64,000 bases of DNA, taken from NCBI GenBank assembly GCA_002315855.1, contig DCIG01000049.1, positions 70,095 to 134,094 on the forward strand, in the 5' to 3' direction. The DNA comes from Lentisphaeria bacterium UBA1732 (GTDB lineage: Bacteria > Verrucomicrobiota > Lentisphaeria > Victivallales > UBA1829). The notes under the pieces are model-generated. The model did no database searches. It had not been told where the DNA came from and saw only the letters and a program-made list of their open reading frames with translations. Positions 36,079-44,127 of this stretch are shown here, one piece after another (within the stretch, counting starts at the first letter, position 1; each line of letters starts with the position of its first letter). A program made the position numbers and the translations under genes.

Positions 36079-36960
36079 TCAGCCCTCATGAATCGGAATA
36101 TGTGCCGTCTGCCTGCGCTGTTGTTCGGCGGCGAGATAATCCGCCTTTGCCCGCGGGATGAAGCACGCGTCGAGGAAACGTTCCAGAATGATTTTTTTCG
36201 CCGCCTCCGAGGGATGGAGCATATCTTCGGCGTAGAACCGGTAATCTCTCAGTTCGTCGTTCAGTATCTCCCATGCGGGGAAATACGCACATTGCGGCAG
36301 TACATCGCACACCTGATGAATGGCCGTCAGAAGCTGTGCTTTGGATTGTGCATTCATCGGCAGGTTGCCGGGGTCGTGGCGCACCGGCGACAGCGTCAGA
36401 ATAATCGGGCAGTCGGGATTGAATTCCCGCACGCGTCTGCAAGCCGTCAGGATTGCGGCACGGCACGTCTCGAATGACAGCATCATCCGTTCAAACTCAT
36501 TTCCCGGCACCTTGTGGCAGTTTGCGACAACGCGCCGTTCCGGCTTGTGCAGATACACAATGCACGACGACACCGTCATCAGGAAGACGTCGGCTTTCTT
36601 CACCGTGCGCAGAAACTCTTTGGCGGCCTTGTTGGCGCGTTCCGCCCCTTCTTCCGGGGTCGCGGCGGAGAAAGACCCGTGATGTGCCCACGAATGGTAC
36701 AGCCCGTTGTATTCGAAGAAATCGCCCGGCTCATAACCGCAGGTCAGACGCATCATGGCATCGCAGATGGACACCGGGTTGTACAGGACCCCGTTCGGAT
36801 TTTGGGCACCTTTCATGCTGCTGGACAGCAGTACGCGTACCAAATCCTGCGAGAAACACGACCCGATGGACGCGATTGTTCCCTGCGCACGGATTTTCGG
36901 CAGGGGAAATTCATACCGCACCGGGGTGAAATTGAATGGATTCCGGACATTTTCACTCAT
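36079..36960 (-). CDS. GSCFA-domain protein (SGNH-like)
   Basis: The 293-residue protein carries the block FTPVRYEFPLPKIRAQGTIASIGSCFSQDLVRVL, where the family name motif GSCFA reads GSCFS, followed by GVLYNPVSI and a late YFPAWEILNDELRDYRFYAEDMLHPSE. The fold is related to SGNH hydrolases, with the Ser/Cys of GSCF and the His of DMLHPS as candidate catalytic residues. Known members are often in glycan loci; the substrate is unknown. The ATG overlaps the end of recD2 by 8 bp and the stop is 2 bp from asnB. Confidence 0.8.
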   Translation of the reverse strand: MSENVRNPFNFTPVRYEFPLPKIRAQGTIASIGSCFSQDLVRVLLSSSMKGAQNPNGVLYNPVSICDAMMRLTCGYEPGDFFEYNGLYHSWAHHGSFSAATPEEGAERANKAAKEFLRTVKKADVFLMTVSSCIVYLHKPERRVVANCHKVPGNEFERMMLSFETCRAAILTACRRVREFNPDCPIILTLSPVRHDPGNLPMNAQSKAQLLTAIHQVCDVLPQCAYFPAWEILNDELRDYRFYAEDMLHPSEAAKKIILERFLDACFIPRAKADYLAAEQQRRQTAHIPIHEG

Positions 36961-39181
36961 GGGATACTCCGTAAATCAGTTTTTCAAGCAATAGTGAGAA
37001 TCTCGGCTCGCGGACGGCGTTGCGCACCGCCATGGACACTGCTTTGCGCGATGCCACCAAAATCATAAGCTGTTTTGCTCTTGTCATGCCGGTGTAGAGC
37101 AGATTCTTCTGAAGCATCATATAATGCGTTGGCAGAAGCGGCATCACCACCGCCGGAAATTCGCTGCCCTGCGATTTATGCACGGTGATTGCATACGCCG
37201 GCACGATCTGTTCCGCCTCCTCAAACGTATATTCAACGGTCAAATCCACATCGTACTTCACATGAAATTTCTTCTGTCCGAAATCAATCGATGTCAGAAA
37301 TCCCATATCCCCGTTGAAAACCCCTTTATCGTAGTTGTTGACCACCTGCATCACCTTGTCGCCGGACTTGTACAGCCGTCCCGCTGCGCTGAATTGCAGT
37401 TTCGTCTGCGGATTCAGCAGTGCCTGCAAGCGTTCATTCATTGCCTGCGTCCCCACCGCCCCCCGGTTCATGGGGCAGAGCAGTTGAATATCATTGATTG
37501 GATTCAGGTTGAATCGCTTCGGAATCCTGTCGGTGATCAGACGTTCTATCACGTCTGCGGCTTCCTCGCCTTCCTCTTTTTCAATCCAGTAGAAATCCGA
37601 TGGCGCATTTTTTTCCCGCCTCGGCAGATGCGGCGTAATTCCGTTGTTGACCTCATGCGCCGCGATGATGATTCCGCTCCCGCTCCCCTGCCGGAATATT
37701 TTCGTCAGCCGTGACACCGGGCATATCCGGGAATCAATCAGATCGTTCAGCACATTTCCGGGTCCCACTGATGGCAGCTGGTCGGGATCGCCCACGATGA
37801 CGACTGTGGATCCCGGCTTGATTGCGCGGAACAATGCCACTGCCAGCAGTAAATCCAGCATGGATGTCTCATCGATGACAAATAAATCGTATGGCAGCAG
37901 ATTTCCGCGCCCGTGTAAAAATCCGTTGCGCGCCGGGTCCCATTTCAGCATCCTGTGCAGGGTTGATGCCTTGAATCCCGTTGCCTCGCTCATCCGTTTT
38001 GCCGCACGTCCCGTAGGGGCCGCCAGTACTGTTTTGATATTGCAGATTTTTGCCCGCCGCACGATTTCCGACACCACGGTCGTCTTGCCCACACCGGGAC
38101 CGCCGGTGATGATGCTGACAGGCGACAGTGCCGCCTGACGCACGGCCGCCAGTTGTTCGTCGCTGAATCTTGTTCCCTCCGGTACAGGCACGTTTCCCAG
38201 CTTCATTCCTGCGTGTCTCTCTGCTGAAATCAGCATCTTTATCAGCTTCGGCAGTTCATTTTCACAGCGCAGCATCCCCGGATCGTAAATCATCACATCT
38301 CCCTCCATGGAGACGCATGACTCCGCCCGTTTCGTGCTCAATGCTTCATCCAGAGCCTTTTCCGCGTCATTTTCCTCCACACTCAGCAGCGGACACAGAA
38401 ATTTGATGAATGCCGTCCTCGGCATACACACATGTCCTGCCAGTCTTGCCTGATTCAGTCCGTAGGAAACTCCGGCCACCAGTCTGCGCACATCATTATG
38501 CCCGATCCCCATTTTCTGCGCCACCTTGTCCGCGTACACGAACCCGATTCCCTTGAAATCCGCCGCCAGACGGTATGGATTCTCCTGTATCTTTTTCGCC
38601 GCCTCATCTCCGTAGCGGTCATAGATGCGAGCAAACCATACGGGATTGATTCCCAGCCCCTGCATGTAGATTTGCATTTCGCGCCGCGACGAGTTTTCCT
38701 GCCATGCCTTGCGGATGGCGTCTATCCGTTTCTTGCCCAGTCCCGGCACTTCTTTCAATCGGCGCGACGCGTTATTCAGCACATCCAGTGTGCTTGTTCC
38801 GAATGTATCAACAATCAATTCCGCGTATTTTTCCCCGATGCCCTTGATGATGCCGGAGGAAAGATAGCGAATCAGCCCCTCGCGGGATGCGGGCAGGGAG
38901 AATGAATAATCATCCACACGGAACTGCCGCCCGTGCTCTTTATGGATTTCCCATTTCCCCGTGAGGGTTACGGTTTGCCCGGCGGAAATGCCGGGCACTG
39001 TCCCGACTGCTGTATGCTGGACACCCTGCGCGTCTCTCAGGCGGAACACCGTATAATTCGCGTCTTCGCTTTCATAGACCACACGTTCCACTTCCCCTTT
39101 CAGGGTATGTGCGGTCAGCGATGTTCCGGTGTTTTCCTGTTGTTCGCCTGCCGGCTGTCCGTTTGTCAGCAAATCGGTCAT
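36953..39181 (-). CDS. recD2: RecD2-type 5'-3' DNA helicase
   Basis: ATP-dependent superfamily 1B helicase used in DNA repair and found outside RecBCD. The 742-residue protein has a RecD2 N-terminal OB-like part (about 24-95), helix-hairpin-helix motifs (GIIKGIGEKYAE, VPGLGKKRIDAI), Walker A GGPGVGKT at 360-367, FVIDETSMLD (motif II), VGDPDQLPSVG (motif III), and the C-terminal YAITVHKSQGSEF and YTGMTRAK. The length matches RecD2. No recB or recC is nearby. It overlaps the GSCFA gene and follows purH by 15 bp. Confidence 0.94.
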   Translation of the reverse strand: MTDLLTNGQPAGEQQENTGTSLTAHTLKGEVERVVYESEDANYTVFRLRDAQGVQHTAVGTVPGISAGQTVTLTGKWEIHKEHGRQFRVDDYSFSLPASREGLIRYLSSGIIKGIGEKYAELIVDTFGTSTLDVLNNASRRLKEVPGLGKKRIDAIRKAWQENSSRREMQIYMQGLGINPVWFARIYDRYGDEAAKKIQENPYRLAADFKGIGFVYADKVAQKMGIGHNDVRRLVAGVSYGLNQARLAGHVCMPRTAFIKFLCPLLSVEENDAEKALDEALSTKRAESCVSMEGDVMIYDPGMLRCENELPKLIKMLISAERHAGMKLGNVPVPEGTRFSDEQLAAVRQAALSPVSIITGGPGVGKTTVVSEIVRRAKICNIKTVLAAPTGRAAKRMSEATGFKASTLHRMLKWDPARNGFLHGRGNLLPYDLFVIDETSMLDLLLAVALFRAIKPGSTVVIVGDPDQLPSVGPGNVLNDLIDSRICPVSRLTKIFRQGSGSGIIIAAHEVNNGITPHLPRREKNAPSDFYWIEKEEGEEAADVIERLITDRIPKRFNLNPINDIQLLCPMNRGAVGTQAMNERLQALLNPQTKLQFSAAGRLYKSGDKVMQVVNNYDKGVFNGDMGFLTSIDFGQKKFHVKYDVDLTVEYTFEEAEQIVPAYAITVHKSQGSEFPAVVMPLLPTHYMMLQKNLLYTGMTRAKQLMILVASRKAVSMAVRNAVREPRFSLLLEKLIYGVSHE

Positions 39182-39196
39182 GAATACTGCATCAAA

Positions 39197-40309
39197 TCAA
39201 TGATGGGAGAAGATGCGTTCCGGCGCATGGCGCAGAGCCACGCCCAGTTCATTGGCGCGCTTGACCACGTCGGCGTCCTTCAGAGACCCCGCAGGCGACA
39301 CAACCGCCTTGATTCCGGCTGCCGCCGCCACTTCCAGCGCATCCGGGAACGGGAAGAATCCATCGCTGGACATCACGGCCCCTTCCAGAGTTGCGCTGCC
39401 CGTGAATTTCTGTCTGAACTTTTCGATTGCCTGCTCCACTGCACCCACGCGATCCTGTTCGCCGGTGCCGACGGAAAGCGTTTGACCGTCCTTCACGATT
39501 ACGACTCCGTTTGAACGCACGGAGAGGTTGATATACCATGCCGCCAGCAAATCCTTCATCTGCTGTTCGGTCGGTTCCACGGTGCAGACCTGTGCTCCGC
39601 AAGCCTTGTTTTCTCCGGCTGCCGCGGGCATGTCTTCGGCGGAACGCACATGCGTCAGCAGCGGTGCCGCAATGACCAGAGACCCGTCGCCCAGCACCTT
39701 GATGGTTTCTGCGGCATCGTCGCCCACGTAACGGGGCAGAGATTCGATGGCGCAGCATTTCAGCACGCGCAGCTGCTTGTTCAGCTTGTAGGTTTCACCG
39801 TCATTGAAAACAGCCAGTGCTTCTTCAGAGAAATCCGGTGCCACTACGCATTCCGCGAATGACGTCATGATTTCGGCGGCGGTTTCCTTGTCCACGGGCT
39901 TATTGAATGCAATGACGCTTCCGAATGCCGCGCGGGCGTCGCAGTCGCGGGCCTTGATGAAGACCTGACGCAAAGTTTCACCCGGCAGACCGACTGCCGC
40001 GCCGCTGGGGTTCACATGCTTCATCACGGCACACGCCGGCATGTCGAAATACTTCACGATGTTCAGCGCGCCGGAAATATCTTCCAGATTGGTCTGCGAC
40101 AGACCGTTCTTTCCCGACTTCAGCATCACCATATCCATCAGTGCGCCGTTTCCGTCGGCGGGACGGTAGAAGGCCGCCGGCTGGTGCGGGTTCGTTCCGT
40201 AGCGCAGATCGTCTTTCTTCACAAATTTGCGCCCCGCAATCACGATTTCTGCCGGATAATCTCCGATGTTTGCGGTTAAATACGTGTTTCGATTCATCTT
40301 TTCAGACAT
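39197..40309 (-). CDS. purH: stand-alone AICAR transformylase (PurH C-terminal domain)
   Basis: Transfers a formyl group from 10-formyl-THF to AICAR in purine synthesis. The 370-residue protein has LRYGTNPHQPAAF, the KHVNPSGAAVG motif (catalytic Lys-His), DARAAFGSVIAFN, and the end VMSSDGFFPFPDALEVAAAAGIKAVVSPAGSLKD, which are all AICAR transformylase parts. The N-terminal MGS-like IMP cyclohydrolase domain (about 150-200 residues) of normal 510-530 residue PurH is missing. GGAG before the ATG supports a true start rather than truncation. IMP cyclohydrolase must be encoded elsewhere, for example by a separate gene. Confidence 0.88.
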   Translation of the reverse strand: MSEKMNRNTYLTANIGDYPAEIVIAGRKFVKKDDLRYGTNPHQPAAFYRPADGNGALMDMVMLKSGKNGLSQTNLEDISGALNIVKYFDMPACAVMKHVNPSGAAVGLPGETLRQVFIKARDCDARAAFGSVIAFNKPVDKETAAEIMTSFAECVVAPDFSEEALAVFNDGETYKLNKQLRVLKCCAIESLPRYVGDDAAETIKVLGDGSLVIAAPLLTHVRSAEDMPAAAGENKACGAQVCTVEPTEQQMKDLLAAWYINLSVRSNGVVIVKDGQTLSVGTGEQDRVGAVEQAIEKFRQKFTGSATLEGAVMSSDGFFPFPDALEVAAAAGIKAVVSPAGSLKDADVVKRANELGVALRHAPERIFSHH

Positions 40310-40466
40310 TTTTCGTCTCCGTGGGCTTTAAAAAAAGCATTGAACGTGATATGTTATTTGTATGATACCGAATACTCGCTTCTCCCGCCTCTGTTTTTTT
40401 GCGGCGAAGTGAGCTGTTCTGCTGCATCATTTTCCGGGTATCGTTTCTTCCTGTGGAGAAACATAC

Positions 40467-40511
40467 AGGCTGATTTCAAAAGCCATTGGCGAATGGATTT
40501 GAAATTAGCTT
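40467..40511. repeat. short dispersed hairpin repeat, first of a tandem pair
   Basis: The left arm (GGCTGATTTCAAAAGCCATTGG) and right arm (TTTGAAATTAGCTT) match the left and right ends of the 163-bp element at 12590, including the inner ATTGGCG word, but nearly all of the middle is absent. Confidence 0.75.
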
Positions 40512-40512
40512 T

Positions 40513-40558
40513 GAGCTGATTTCAAATGTCTTTGTCAGTAACATTTGAAATTTAACTC
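40513..40558. repeat. short dispersed hairpin repeat, second of a tandem pair
   Basis: GAGCTGATTTCAAATGT (40513-40529) pairs with ACATTTGAAATTTAACTC (40541-40558). It lies 1 bp after the first copy and has the same outer arms but a different inner stem. Confidence 0.75.
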
Positions 40559-40627
40559 ATACTCTATTAATTTACATTCACGTGTGCAATATCGCAAATC
40601 ATATTCGCAAAAAATCGGGTTTTATTC

Positions 40628-41266
40628 ATGAAAGGATGTTTCATCACACTGGAAGGCGGCGAAGGCGGAGGCAAATCCACTCAGCTTCAACTCCTTGCCG
40701 ACGCACTTCGCAGACAGACTTCGCGGGAAGTCATCGCAACCCGTTCCCCCGGCGGAACGCTCATTGCCGAAAAAATTCGCAGAATCCTGAAAACTCCCGA
40801 AGAAAGCGAAACGCTCGTCCCCGATGCGGAACTCCTCCTCTTTGCCGCATGTCATGCACAGATGTGCGCCTCCCTGATTCGTCCCGCTCTCGAACGCGGC
40901 GCCATCATCATTTCCGACCGTTTTATTGACTCCACTTCCGTCTATCAGGGCGTTGCACGCGGCATTTCTCACGATGTCGTGGAATATCTCAATCAATTCG
41001 CCACCGCCGGACTGAAACCCGACCTCACCATCGTCCTCGACCTCGACATTGATGCCGGACGCGCTCGCGCAAATGCCCGCAACGGCATGGAATCCGACCG
41101 TTTCGACTCCGAATCCGCCGCTTTCTTTCAGTCCGTCCGTTCCGGCTTCCTGAAACTCGCGGAAAATGACCCCGCACGTGTCGCCGTTGTCGATGCTTCC
41201 GCCGACCCGCAAACTGTTCTCTCTCTCATCCTGGAGCAAATCCATGAACGACTGGCAATCTTTTGA
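40628..41266 (+). CDS. tmk: thymidylate kinase
   Basis: Phosphorylates dTMP to dTDP. The 212-residue protein has the P-loop LEGGEGGGKSTQ, TRSPGGT (usual TREPGGT with Glu to Ser), SDRFIDSTSVYQGVARGI and a LID-like region. The DRF/DSSxAYQ-like part fits Tmk. The Glu to Ser change lies at a spot that differs between Tmk types and could affect substrate contacts. The 3' end overlaps the delta' gene by 23 bp, the common tmk-holB linkage. Confidence 0.93.
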   Translation: MKGCFITLEGGEGGGKSTQLQLLADALRRQTSREVIATRSPGGTLIAEKIRRILKTPEESETLVPDAELLLFAACHAQMCASLIRPALERGAIIISDRFIDSTSVYQGVARGISHDVVEYLNQFATAGLKPDLTIVLDLDIDAGRARANARNGMESDRFDSESAAFFQSVRSGFLKLAENDPARVAVVDASADPQTVLSLILEQIHERLAIF

Positions 41267-42317
41267 ATCCGCGTATCCTCTTTTGGGACAATCTCTGCGC
41301 TTTGCCCGACTGAACAACCGTCTCGCGCATTCTTATCTGGTTGTCTCGTCCAATGCCTCTCTGCGCAATAGCTTCCCGCTCCTTCTGGCATCCCTTGTGG
41401 CGTGCCGTCAGCCCGGCCCCGACGGCTCCCCCTGCGGCGAATGCCCCATTTGCAGAGAACTTGCGGATGGTCTCTATCCCGACCTCTTCCAGCTTGCACC
41501 CACCTCAAAATCCCGCGAAATCAAAATCGGCGCTGATGACGATGACCCCGACTCCCTCCGCAATTTTGAAGCAAAATTCTACCTCACCAGCACCACCCCG
41601 AATGGATGGAAAATCGGCATCATTTACGACTGCGACACCATGAATGCCAATGCGCAGAATGCCTTCCTGAAAACCTTGGAGGAACCCCCGAAAAACTGCC
41701 TTTTCATCCTTGTTACGGGACGTCCCTCCGCTTTGCTTCCCACCATTCGTTCCCGCTGCCAGATTTTGACCTTGACCGACAATCACTGCAAATACAATCT
41801 GGACGATTTCTCCGGTCTCATGGAAATCCTCATGACACTGACCTTTCACGCTCACGGCAGTCTCCCCGAAGCTGAAAAATGCGCCGCCTCTCTCATCGAA
41901 ATGATGAATGCGCTCTACGACAAAGCGGAAGCATCCGTGAATGAAAAATGGAAATCGCGCCTCGCCGAATCCGACAACCTCGAATCCTCCGCGAAAAAGC
42001 TCATCGAAACCCGCATGGAGGGGGAAACCGGATGTGAATACCGCCGTCTCCGCGAAGAATTTCTCAGCCTCATTCATACTTGGTTTGCCCAGCTTGTACT
42101 GCTTGCCTCTGCACAGGATGCTGTCCTGCCAAATCCCGAAATCATGTCTCTTTGGCTGGAGGCTTCTCCTCGTCCCTCGATTGCTCCACGCGAAGCCGTT
42201 CGGATGCTTTCCGAAGCCGAATATCTGCTCCGCGTCCTGAATACCAATGTCAACGACGAACTGGCGGTTCGCTCCTTTGCGCTGTCTGTCGCGATTAACG
42301 TCCGCGCCGGAGTCTGA
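41244..42317 (+). CDS. holB: DNA polymerase III delta' subunit (clamp loader)
   Basis: Clamp-loader subunit, 357 residues from an ATG with GGAG 8 nt upstream inside tmk. It shows the RLNNRLAHSYLVVS start, a four-Cys zinc module (CRQPGPDGSPCGECPIC), the segment IIYDCDTMNANAQNAFLKTLEEPPKNCLFILVTGRPSALLPTIRSRCQ with the sensor SRC motif, and a helical C-terminus. As expected for delta' there is no intact Walker A. An upstream in-frame start inside tmk is not supported. Gene order tmk-holB supports the call. Confidence 0.88.
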   Translation: MNDWQSFESAYPLLGQSLRFARLNNRLAHSYLVVSSNASLRNSFPLLLASLVACRQPGPDGSPCGECPICRELADGLYPDLFQLAPTSKSREIKIGADDDDPDSLRNFEAKFYLTSTTPNGWKIGIIYDCDTMNANAQNAFLKTLEEPPKNCLFILVTGRPSALLPTIRSRCQILTLTDNHCKYNLDDFSGLMEILMTLTFHAHGSLPEAEKCAASLIEMMNALYDKAEASVNEKWKSRLAESDNLESSAKKLIETRMEGETGCEYRRLREEFLSLIHTWFAQLVLLASAQDAVLPNPEIMSLWLEASPRPSIAPREAVRMLSEAEYLLRVLNTNVNDELAVRSFALSVAINVRAGV

Positions 42318-42323
42318 TGCCCC

Positions 42324-43127
42324 ATGCCTGCGACCATTCGCAACTCTTATGCGTTCGCCCCCATTGGATTGGTTCACACTTCCGCAAAATGGCGTTACGA
42401 AGCACCCCGTCAGGCGGAATTTTCTTCTTATTCCGCCTGCATTGACCTCTATCCCGGCATGGGATTTGAGGATGCTCTTGCCGACCTCGCCGGATTCCAG
42501 CGCATTTGGGTCATTTTCGTCTTCCACCTGAATGCCACATGGCGTCCGAAAGTCTCGCCACCATACGCACCCGAACACCGCAAATACGGCGTTTTTGCCA
42601 CCCGTTCCCCGCATCGTCCCAACCCCATTGGATTGAGCTGTGTCGAGCTTGCAGGAATCGACGGCTTGAAAATCTGTCTGAAACAGTGCGATATTTTGGA
42701 CCGCACCCCCGTTCTGGACATCAAACCGTACATCCCCATGGCAGATTCCTTCCCCGACTCGAAAGCCGGATGGCGTGATGCCCTGAATCTGCGCGAATGG
42801 CATCATATTTTTTCTCCCATCGCATCCTTGCAGGCGGACTGGATTTGCCGCGAAACCTCCCTCGACCTGATGAATTTCTGCGAAGTCCAGCTCAGATACA
42901 ATCCTTTCGACACCGAAAAAAAGCGCATCGAGCAGACCTCTTCCGGATGGACGATTCACTGCCGCACATGGTCCATCGACTATACGGCCGATGAATCCGC
43001 CTCCCTCTTGCAGATTGTCCGCATCCGCTCCAATTATTCAGCCGATGACCTGCTCCCCGGCACTCCCGATCCACACGCCGACAAAGACTTCCACCGCAGA
43101 TTCCTGGAGGTCGCCTCATGGAAGTGA
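42324..43127 (+). CDS. trmO: tRNA (adenine-N6)-methyltransferase TrmO (TsaA/YaeB family)
   Basis: SAM-dependent enzyme that N6-methylates t6A37 in threonine tRNAs. The 267-residue protein has FAPIGLVHTSAKWRYEAPRQ, the IDLYPGMGFEDALADLAGFQRIWVIFVFHLN part, KYGVFATRSPHRPNPIGLSCVEL and LDIKPYIPMADS, all of which mark the beta-barrel TrmO fold. A C-terminal extension of about 90 residues is longer than in the smallest members and matches the YaeB type. It starts 6 bp after holB and overlaps ispH by 10 bp. Confidence 0.93.
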   Translation: MPATIRNSYAFAPIGLVHTSAKWRYEAPRQAEFSSYSACIDLYPGMGFEDALADLAGFQRIWVIFVFHLNATWRPKVSPPYAPEHRKYGVFATRSPHRPNPIGLSCVELAGIDGLKICLKQCDILDRTPVLDIKPYIPMADSFPDSKAGWRDALNLREWHHIFSPIASLQADWICRETSLDLMNFCEVQLRYNPFDTEKKRIEQTSSGWTIHCRTWSIDYTADESASLLQIVRIRSNYSADDLLPGTPDPHADKDFHRRFLEVASWK

Positions 43128-43963
43128 AACGCTGCTCCGTTACAGGATTCTGCACCGGGGTCCGCCGTGCGCTTGCCCTGACCGGTGAAACGCTTGCTCA
43201 ATACGGCGCACCGCTCTTCATTCTCCACGATTTGGTGCACAATGAAAAAGTTGTGGCGGATCTTCTTGCCCGCGGGGTTCGCATTGTGGACACTCCCGAC
43301 TCCGTTCCGCCGCATTCCGTCCTGATTTTCAGCGCACACGGCGTGTCGGAACAAGTGGAGTCTCACGCCCGCAGTCTTCCTCTGCGCATTATCGATGCCA
43401 CATGCCCCCTTGTCTTGCGCGTCCACAAACTTGCAGCCTCCCTTTCTGCCGATGGCTGTACCGTCATTCTGTTCGGCAAACGCGGTCATCGTGAAGTCGA
43501 GGGTATTCTGGGGCGCATCCCCGGCAAATTCATCCTGCTGACCTGCCCCGAAGATGCCGCCGCGTTCCGTCCCGTTCCCGGCGAACACTATGCCTGCATC
43601 AGCCAGACCACCTTCAATCAGCACGTCATTGAGGAAATGAAAAACATCCTTGTGGCGAAAATTCCGGACATGCTCTGCCGGGCCTCCGTCTGCCATGCTA
43701 CCGAGAAACGCCAGAATGCCGTCCGTGAGCTTGCGAAACAGTGCGATTTGATGCTCATTGTCGGATCTTCCCGCAGTTCCAATACGGTTCGCCTGAAAGA
43801 AGTCGCCGAAGAGGAAGGCATCCGGGCTGTCCTTGTCAATGCTGTGTCGGACATCACTCCCGGATTGCTTGCCGGTTCCTCATGCGTGGGAGTGGCATCC
43901 GGGGCCAGTGCCCCCGATGAACTGGTCGACGAAATCTGCCGCGCCGTCCAATCCCTCCCCTGA
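43118..43963 (+). CDS. ispH: 4-hydroxy-3-methylbut-2-enyl diphosphate reductase IspH
   Basis: Last step of the MEP isoprenoid pathway, reducing HMBPP to IPP and DMAPP with a [4Fe-4S] cluster. The 281-residue protein carries the three cluster cysteines at residues 12 (GFCTGVRRAL), 96 (DATCPLV) and 192 (SVCHATEKRQ), the HDLVHNEKVVADL block and IVGSSRSSNT. The ATG lies inside the end of trmO. It is the last gene of the tmk-holB-trmO-ispH unit; no clear terminator follows. Confidence 0.97.
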   Translation: MEVKRCSVTGFCTGVRRALALTGETLAQYGAPLFILHDLVHNEKVVADLLARGVRIVDTPDSVPPHSVLIFSAHGVSEQVESHARSLPLRIIDATCPLVLRVHKLAASLSADGCTVILFGKRGHREVEGILGRIPGKFILLTCPEDAAAFRPVPGEHYACISQTTFNQHVIEEMKNILVAKIPDMLCRASVCHATEKRQNAVRELAKQCDLMLIVGSSRSSNTVRLKEVAEEEGIRAVLVNAVSDITPGLLAGSSCVGVASGASAPDELVDEICRAVQSLP

Positions 43964-44051
43964 TTCCTGCCCTCCTTTTCCCCTGTCCCGTCTGAATTCC
44001 GTTTTTTCCCTGTAAAAAGGATTTTTTTCCACCAATGGAAATATTCTAATC

Positions 44052-44079
44052 TTGAATTGCATAAATTCCATGCTATTGT
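44052..44079 (+). promoter_or_regulatory. candidate promoter of the DUF2339 gene
   Basis: TTGAAT (44052-44057) and TATTGT (44074-44079) with a 16-bp spacer, 50 nt upstream of the start codon. Confidence 0.5.
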
Positions 44080-44127
44080 AATACAGTTTTGATAATCTCT
44101 TTGTCCATTTAGAAAGGAGCTCTCCCC

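Larger units (their letters stand above)
40310..40627. other. divergent intergenic region purH/tmk
   Basis: Holds the tandem hairpin repeats at 40467-40558 and must carry start signals for purH (minus) and tmk (plus). I did not find a convincing -35/-10 pair for either. Confidence 0.4.

Noticed and set aside
41505..42959. A 484-codon minus-strand frame opposite holB and trmO
   Set aside because: Both plus-strand genes are recognised along their full length; the frame shows no motif.
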